A stretch of DNA of 26,193 nucleotides from JBBRLA01 sp038231615 (lineage in GTDB: Bacteria; Myxococcota_A; Polyangia; Palsa-1104; JAEUJZ01): contig JBBRLA010000025.1 of assembly GCA_038231615.1 (NCBI GenBank), positions 1 through 26,193 of the forward strand. Direction: 5' to 3'. Shown here in pieces: positions 22,060-26,193 of this stretch (within the stretch, counting starts at the first letter, position 1; every line of letters begins with the position of its first letter). Below the pieces are notes generated by a model, which did not search any database, had not been told where the DNA came from, and worked only from the letters and a program-made list of their open reading frames with translations. A program made the position numbers and the translations under genes.

Positions 22060-23865
22060 TTAGAGGCTTTGCAGGTAGGCGACCAGGTCGCCGAGTTCGT
22101 CGGGGCCGAGCTGCGACGTGGTCCCGTGTTTGTCGCCGCCACCGGAGGCGCCGAAGCGGTCCCGCAGGGTGCGGGCGAAGCCGTTGTGCAGGTACGGTGC
22201 CCGGTACGCGACCGCGATCAGCGATGGAACCTTGAAGGTCCCGCCGGTCCCCACGTCGAAGGTCTGGTGGTTGGTGAAGTGATCGCCGTTGTGACACGAG
22301 GCGCAGCCGACCAACTCGCTGAAGAAAAGCTGCTGCCCGCGGGTCACCGCGGAGGCGTCCGCCACAGGGAGCTGCGGCAGCGCCGGCTGAGCGTCCAGCC
22401 ACTGCCCCAGGGCCGTCACCTGGTCCGATGGCAGCGCGGTCCCGCCCATGCGCTTGGTGAAGACTTCATTGGCCAGCATGGGGAAGTCCTTCATGCTGCC
22501 GTCCCAGTGGTAGGGCGCGTCGGCCAGAACGCCGCCCCGCGGGTTCTGCGTCCGCCGCAGCCCCTGGGGATCGAAGTTCCACACGTGCGCGTCGTCCCCG
22601 GCCTCGGGGTGGCACGAGGCGCAGGCCAAAAGCGCGTTGGGCATGGTATGGAACAGGTCGTGCCCCAGGCTGGCGCGGCTCTCGCCCGGCAGCGTGATGG
22701 GCGTGGGCGTCCCGTTGTCGGCAATGATCTGCAGCGCCGCGGGCTCGCGGGTCTGCACTATCAGGCGCCCGCCGCCGTCAAAGGCCGCGGCCACCGCCCC
22801 GCGCACCGTGGTGGTGATGCTGCGCTGCGGGCTGGCGCAGAACGATGAGGTGGTCAGGTTCGCCATCTGGAAGACCTGGACCTGGGGCAGCTTCTCGCTG
22901 TTGCCTGCCGCCACCACCGCGCCCTGCGTGCCATCCCGCGAGACCGCCAGGTCCACCGCCAGCACGGCGTTGGGAATCTGCGGCGCCTGCACCGGTGCCC
23001 CGGCGACGAACTGCGTCACCGCCGCATGCACCAGGCCCGTCGAGCACATCTGGCTGACCACGCCGTAGCCGCCCGCCGTCGTCGACACCGACGCGGCCCC
23101 GGCGCGCTGGTGCAACATCAGCACGCCCGCGGTCTGCGCGGGCAGGAGGCGCCACGCCACCCCGGGCAGGCTCGATCCACCGTTGGCCGAGAGCGGCTGC
23201 GGGGACATCCGCTGGACAATCTTGCCGCTGGCGTCGAGTTGCAAAAGCTCCGCCGAGCGGAACTTGCTGACGAAGAGCTGCCCCGCCGACACCACCACGT
23301 CGCGCAGGTCGGGCTCCAATCCCAGCGTCCGCAGCGGCGGCCCACCGGCGGCGGCGAAGGTCACCAGTTCGCCGGTGGCGCAGGCCACGTGGACCTGGTC
23401 AGACGCCGCGTCATAGGCCACCCCGCGAGGCGCTGCGCACACCGCCCGTCGCGAGATCACCATCCCGAACTCCGACCCCGCCTTCGGGTCAAGGGTCAGC
23501 AGCACGCCGGGCCCACGCAGCACCACGTGCACCCGCCCGGCAGCGTCCTCCGCCAGCCGGCCCGGCTCGTCACCCGGCGTCAGCACAACCTGCCCGCTCA
23601 GGCGGCCCTTTCCCAGGTCCGCGATCCACACCCGGTCCCGGTCGGGATCGGAAGCGATGGCGGTGACCCCATCCCTGGCCACCAGCAGCGTTCCCCCACT
23701 GATCGGCGGTGGGACCAGCGCCGGACGCGGCACCCTCCCCGCCGCCACCTTGGAGGGCATAGGCGTCGGTGTCGTTGCCTGGGTGGGGTCGCGGCTGACA
23801 CAGCCTAGCGTGGTGACCGAACCAGCGGCCAGGACCAGGGCGAGCGAACTGCGATGCTTGTTCAT
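22060..23865 (-). CDS. Lipoprotein di-haem cytochrome with propeller-like N-terminal half
   Basis: The protein is 601 residues long from the ATG at 23865, with GGAGG eight or so bases upstream. The lead ends VTTLGC with lipidated C22, then a Thr/Pro linker. Residues about 60-400 show repeated short strand patterns (DRDRVWIADLGKGRLSGQVVL, GRVHVVLRGPGVLLTLDP, DQVHVACATGELVTF), typical of a beta propeller. The C-terminal part has two c-type haem sites, both CASCH (about residues 414 and 521), plus FKVPSLIAVAYRAPYLHNG and GDLVAYLQSL. This order is seen in cytochrome c peroxidase/MauG-like and related surface proteins. The second half resembles the di-haem peroxidase family, with a PxxxxxxRAPYLHNG segment. 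It is probably an electron-transfer or peroxidase-like enzyme at the cell surface; the substrate is unknown. Confidence 0.88.
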   Translation of the reverse strand: MNKHRSSLALVLAAGSVTTLGCVSRDPTQATTPTPMPSKVAAGRVPRPALVPPPISGGTLLVARDGVTAIASDPDRDRVWIADLGKGRLSGQVVLTPGDEPGRLAEDAAGRVHVVLRGPGVLLTLDPKAGSEFGMVISRRAVCAAPRGVAYDAASDQVHVACATGELVTFAAAGGPPLRTLGLEPDLRDVVVSAGQLFVSKFRSAELLQLDASGKIVQRMSPQPLSANGGSSLPGVAWRLLPAQTAGVLMLHQRAGAASVSTTAGGYGVVSQMCSTGLVHAAVTQFVAGAPVQAPQIPNAVLAVDLAVSRDGTQGAVVAAGNSEKLPQVQVFQMANLTTSSFCASPQRSITTTVRGAVAAAFDGGGRLIVQTREPAALQIIADNGTPTPITLPGESRASLGHDLFHTMPNALLACASCHPEAGDDAHVWNFDPQGLRRTQNPRGGVLADAPYHWDGSMKDFPMLANEVFTKRMGGTALPSDQVTALGQWLDAQPALPQLPVADASAVTRGQQLFFSELVGCASCHNGDHFTNHQTFDVGTGGTFKVPSLIAVAYRAPYLHNGFARTLRDRFGASGGGDKHGTTSQLGPDELGDLVAYLQSL

Positions 23866-23891
23866 GGAGTCCTCCGCGAACGTTCTCCCCG

Positions 23892-23900
23892 ATCCTATCA
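23892..23900 (-). promoter_or_regulatory. Extended -10 element of the di-haem cytochrome gene
   Basis: On the minus strand TG-A-TAGGAT forms an extended -10 about 27 bases upstream of the ATG. No good -35 is seen at 17 bases, which is acceptable for an extended -10 promoter. Confidence 0.35.
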
Positions 23901-24033
23901 CCCCCCGTTCGAGCAAAGGCGTCCAAATACAGATATATAAATTACCCGCTCCCTCCCCTCGTGGCCACCGTCGGCTGCCGTCCAGGACCGATGTGGCAGC
24001 CGCTGATTCGCGCGATGGCTTTTTGTCCGGATC

Positions 24034-24039
24034 TATAAT
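24034..24039 (+). promoter_or_regulatory. -10 element placed for a leaderless message
   Basis: A perfect TATAAT ends six bases before the ATG at 24046, so transcription should start at or very near the ATG. No ribosome binding site fits between them. Confidence 0.5.
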
Positions 24040-24045
24040 CCCTTC

Positions 24046-24852
24046 ATGCTCACCCCAGCCGATCTCACCGCCCATCGCGCCCGCATCGAGCACGACGGGT
24101 TCACCCTCATCGAGGACGCCATCGAGCCCGCGCTCATCGACGCGATCGCCGCGGACCTCGAGCGGCTCACCGATGAGCTGCGGGTCCAGACGGCGACCAA
24201 CATCTTCGAAGGGCTGCGCACGCGGCGCATCTACAACCTGCTGGCCCGCGGCCCTGTGTACCAGGCCATCCCGGTTCATGAGAACGTCCTGCCCCTGGTG
24301 GAGAGTGTCCTCGATCGCGGCTGTCTGGTGTCGTCGCTCTCGTCCATCCGCATCGAACCCGGGGAGGCCGCGCAGCCGCTGCACGCCGATGATCAGCACA
24401 TCCCCCTGCCCCGCCCCCACGTACCCATCATCTGCAACACCATGTGGGCGCTGACCGATTTCACCGCTGACAACGGTGCCACCCGCGTGTGTCCCGGCAG
24501 CCATCGGGAATCTGGTTTCCCGGAACCCTTCGGCCAGCCCGCCGGCCTTCGCGCCGCAAAGATGCGCCGCGGCAGCGTGCTGGTGTTCAACGGCAGCCTG
24601 TGGCACGGCGGCGGCGCCAACGATACCGCAGGGGCGCGAGTCGGCATCGCCATGAACTATTGCGCCGGCTGGGTGCGCCAGCAAGAGAACCAGCAGCTCG
24701 GCATTCCCCTTTCGCTGGCCCGCAGCTTTTCCCCGCAGTTGCGCAAGCTGGCGGGTTTTGGGCTCTACAAGAAGCTGATGGGGCACATCGACAGGTGCAG
24801 CCCCCTGGATCTGCTGGACGACACCGGCCCGCGCCCGGTCCTCGGGACCTGA
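24046..24852 (+). CDS. Phytanoyl-CoA dioxygenase (PhyH) family protein
   Basis: The protein is 268 residues long. It is a non-haem iron, 2-oxoglutarate-dependent dioxygenase of the PhyH family. The iron ligands are visible as PLHADDQ (H113, D115) and LWHGGGAND (H187), and a likely 2-oxoglutarate-binding arginine is R198 in ARVGIAMNY. Supporting segments are EHDGFTLIEDAI at the start, DFTADNGATRVCPGSHRES and MRRGSVLVFNGSLWHGG. No signal peptide is present, so it acts in the cytoplasm. Members hydroxylate varied small molecules and lipids; the substrate cannot be told here. The -10 box lies directly ahead of the start, so translation is probably leaderless. Confidence 0.92.
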   Translation: MLTPADLTAHRARIEHDGFTLIEDAIEPALIDAIAADLERLTDELRVQTATNIFEGLRTRRIYNLLARGPVYQAIPVHENVLPLVESVLDRGCLVSSLSSIRIEPGEAAQPLHADDQHIPLPRPHVPIICNTMWALTDFTADNGATRVCPGSHRESGFPEPFGQPAGLRAAKMRRGSVLVFNGSLWHGGGANDTAGARVGIAMNYCAGWVRQQENQQLGIPLSLARSFSPQLRKLAGFGLYKKLMGHIDRCSPLDLLDDTGPRPVLGT

Positions 24853-24885
24853 TCGGCTTGCCTGTATCCAATCGCGTACCCCATC

Positions 24886-24894
24886 TGCTACGAT
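24886..24894 (+). promoter_or_regulatory. Extended -10 element ahead of the small lipoprotein gene
   Basis: TG-C-TACGAT lies about 58 bases before the TTG start at 24952. No matching -35 at 17 bases. Confidence 0.35.
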
Positions 24895-24951
24895 GGCGGC
24901 GTTATCAGAGTCCCATCGCATATTCGTCCTTACCAGAAACAGGAGGGTTCG

Positions 24952-25410
24952 TTGAGAGCAAGAAGCATCTCCAGCATGATTCTGACCGCGACCGCCATGA
25001 TCGGCCTGGCCGGCTGCGGCGCGAGCGACAGCAGCAAGTTCATTGGCACCTGGGCCTACTCGGCCGGGACCATCACCCTGACCTGCGGCACCATGGTCAT
25101 TCCGATGGCGCTGACCAGCGCGACAACCGAGACCTTCAGTGCGGGGACAAGTTCGGACCTGACCAAGGTCGATTCGAACGGCTGCGCCGGATTGAAGTTC
25201 AACGTCTCGGGACATGCCGCGACCGCGCCCGCAGGGCAGTCGTGCACCGTCACCTTGATGGGGGCGTCAGCCACGATCACCGAATCCAGCTACGCGCTGG
25301 CGCTCAGTTCGGACGAGCAGACCATCGTCACGGCCATCACGGGCACCGTCACGGTCTCCGGGCAGCCGCCCTGCGCCGCCGCTGGGGGCGGCACGCTGAC
25401 CAGGAAATAA
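24952..25410 (+). CDS. Small lipoprotein of unknown function
   Basis: The protein is 152 residues long from a TTG at 24952, chosen because AGGAGG (24941-24946) sits five bases upstream; an ATG at 24976 is in frame but has no such site. The signal ends MIGLAGC with lipidated C22, followed by GASDSSKFIGTWAYSAGTITLTCG. The 'FIGTW' opening followed by strands is the style of small lipocalin-like or META-like lipoproteins that carry a 'xGTW' motif. The rest is Thr/Ser/Ala rich with six or so cysteines, including a C-terminal PPCAAAGGG. I do not recognise a specific family. Confidence 0.8.
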   Translation: MRARSISSMILTATAMIGLAGCGASDSSKFIGTWAYSAGTITLTCGTMVIPMALTSATTETFSAGTSSDLTKVDSNGCAGLKFNVSGHAATAPAGQSCTVTLMGASATITESSYALALSSDEQTIVTAITGTVTVSGQPPCAAAGGGTLTRK

Positions 25411-25497
25411 GCTAGACCCGCTTCGCCACCTCGTCAGTAGAATTTGCATCGGCGCAGCGCCTGTTTCACCGCGGCGACCTCCTCCAAGTCGAATCGA

Positions 25498-25893
25498 TCA
25501 GGCTGCGGGAGCGACGCCGTGCCGCGAGATCGAGAGCATGTTTCCGTCCGCATCCTTGAACCATGCCACCTGATCGCCATTTTGAGGACTCCACACGCCG
25601 AACTCGTCCTGCTTCATGAAAGACAGGCCGAACTGCTCGAAACGCACCCCCCGCGCCGTCAGTTCCCGGATCGCGCCGTGGATGTCGTCCACCGCCCAGC
25701 CGAGCACCGTGCCCTGCGCCGGCACGAAGCCCCGTCTCTTGGACACCCGCAGCATGGTGCCGTGGGCGTCGAAAACCAGGGCGAAGTCGTCCTCGCTCAG
25801 CAGGCGGAAGCCGAGCATGTCGCCATAGAAGGCCTTCGCTCGATCGGGGGCGTTGGTGGTCACGAAACCGATGATCCTGTTCAGTACGGGCAT
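25498..25893 (-). CDS. VOC (glyoxalase/bleomycin-resistance fold) protein
   Basis: The protein is 131 residues long from the ATG at 25893, with GGGAGA six bases upstream; the frame stays open upstream but without a better start. The vicinal-oxygen-chelate fold is visible: NRIIGFVTTNAPDRAKAFYGDMLGFRLLSEDDFALVFDAHGTMLRV, then LGWAVDDIHGAIRELTARGVRFEQF, and GDQVAWFKDADGNMLSISRH. 'AKAFYGDMLGFRL' and 'WFKDADGNMLSI' are the usual signatures. Metal ligands are not all obvious: the first strand has no His at the expected place, so this is more likely a binding or lyase-type member than glyoxalase I. The substrate is unknown. Confidence 0.88.
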   Translation of the reverse strand: MPVLNRIIGFVTTNAPDRAKAFYGDMLGFRLLSEDDFALVFDAHGTMLRVSKRRGFVPAQGTVLGWAVDDIHGAIRELTARGVRFEQFGLSFMKQDEFGVWSPQNGDQVAWFKDADGNMLSISRHGVAPAA

Positions 25894-26035
25894 GGACGTC
25901 TCCCTGGCGTAAAGCCGGTGGCAATGCCGGCCACAGTACTCGCTTTGCCCGCCCGGCACCAAAAGACAGGCGCCCGATCAGCACACCCACCGCGGGGTTC
26001 TAGTTTACCATAGAGGGCAAGGAGGTGCTTCCGCG

Positions 26036-26193
26036 ATGAAACACCTGGGTAGGTTGGCCGCAGGAATTCTGATGTGTGCCGGGGTTGCGTTGTATCTGGC
26101 GGGGCCCGATGCCCTGGCGGCGAAGGGAATAAAGCTGCTCGCGCGCACGCTCACCACCCTGGCGCAGGCCGACGCGAAGTGGTCCGATGGGCC
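26036..26193 (+). CDS. Start of an exported protein, cut by the window edge
   Basis: The ATG at 26036 has a strong AAGGAGGTG (26019-26027) eight bases upstream and the frame stays open to the end of the window. The visible 52 residues begin MKHLGRLAAGILMCAGVALY, which looks like a signal peptide or membrane anchor, followed by a helical stretch (KGIKLLARTLTTLAQADAK). The family cannot be named from this fragment. Confidence 0.7.
   Translation, partial: MKHLGRLAAGILMCAGVALYLAGPDALAAKGIKLLARTLTTLAQADAKWSDG

Noticed and set aside
23866..25215. Upstream extension of the di-haem cytochrome frame to about 1051 residues
   Set aside because: It would run antisense through the PhyH gene. The ATG at 23865 has GGAGG and a lipoprotein signal, so the extension is chance.
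1..26193. CRISPR arrays, tRNA or rRNA genes, intact insertion sequences
   Set aside because: No regularly spaced repeat set, cloverleaf-like sequence, rRNA segment or transposase motif was seen on either strand.

Overview
The window is GC-rich DNA with tightly packed genes. It carries many secreted or lipid-anchored proteins: Cys-rich lipoproteins, a DUF2330 protein, a vWA-type lipoprotein and a lipoprotein di-haem cytochrome. It also has a globin-linked stressosome and NtrC-type regulation. Together these suggest a Gram-negative bacterium of the Myxococcota ('Deltaproteobacteria') type. That placement is inferred from gene content; no rRNA or tRNA gene was seen.

Layout. 1-250: the end of an unidentified protein, possibly a methyltransferase. 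250-680: a stretch that looks like a decayed gene. 683-1241 (-): a MazF/PemK-like toxin and its antitoxin with a clear promoter. 1506-4641 (+): a pair of M16 peptidase-family proteins, one with the zinc motif and one without. 4671-6952 (-): plsX, translationally coupled to a HAD-type phosphatase resembling the APP1/DUF2183 family, pointing to phospholipid metabolism. 7060-9159 (+): two paralogous Cys-rich lipoproteins, with a leftover 3' end of a further copy lodged in the signal-peptide region of the second. 9257-11531 (+): an unknown protein and a secreted DUF2330 protein. 11532-11956: a non-coding stretch with a 21-bp tandem repeat and a promoter.

11957-14752 (+) is the centrepiece: a four-gene stressosome operon. 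It holds a globin-STAS RsbR, RsbS, the RsbT kinase, and a protein joining an RsbT-like ATPase domain to an RsbX/SpoIIE-type phosphatase. The genes overlap or nearly touch. Converging on it (14774-16592, -) is a sigma-54-type response regulator with a very short histidine-kinase-like protein that has the phospho-accepting histidine but lacks most of the ATP-binding domain. No sigma-B-like factor or anti-sigma pair lies in the window, so the stressosome output is unknown.

16845-17759 (-): a LysR-type regulator. 17910-19115 (+): a lipoprotein zinc aminopeptidase. 19123-21141 (-): a vWA-like lipoprotein and an outer-membrane protein. 21281-21928 (-): a CHRD-domain protein. 22060-23865 (-): a lipoprotein di-haem cytochrome with a propeller-like N-terminal half. 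24046-24852 (+): a PhyH-type dioxygenase, probably on a leaderless message. 24952-25410 (+): a small lipoprotein. 25498-25893 (-): a VOC protein. 26036-end (+): the start of an exported protein cut by the window edge.

Several promoters share the pattern TTGCGC, 17 bp, TAnnnT (toxin-antitoxin, first Cys-rich lipoprotein, stressosome), which suggests a common housekeeping promoter form in this genome.
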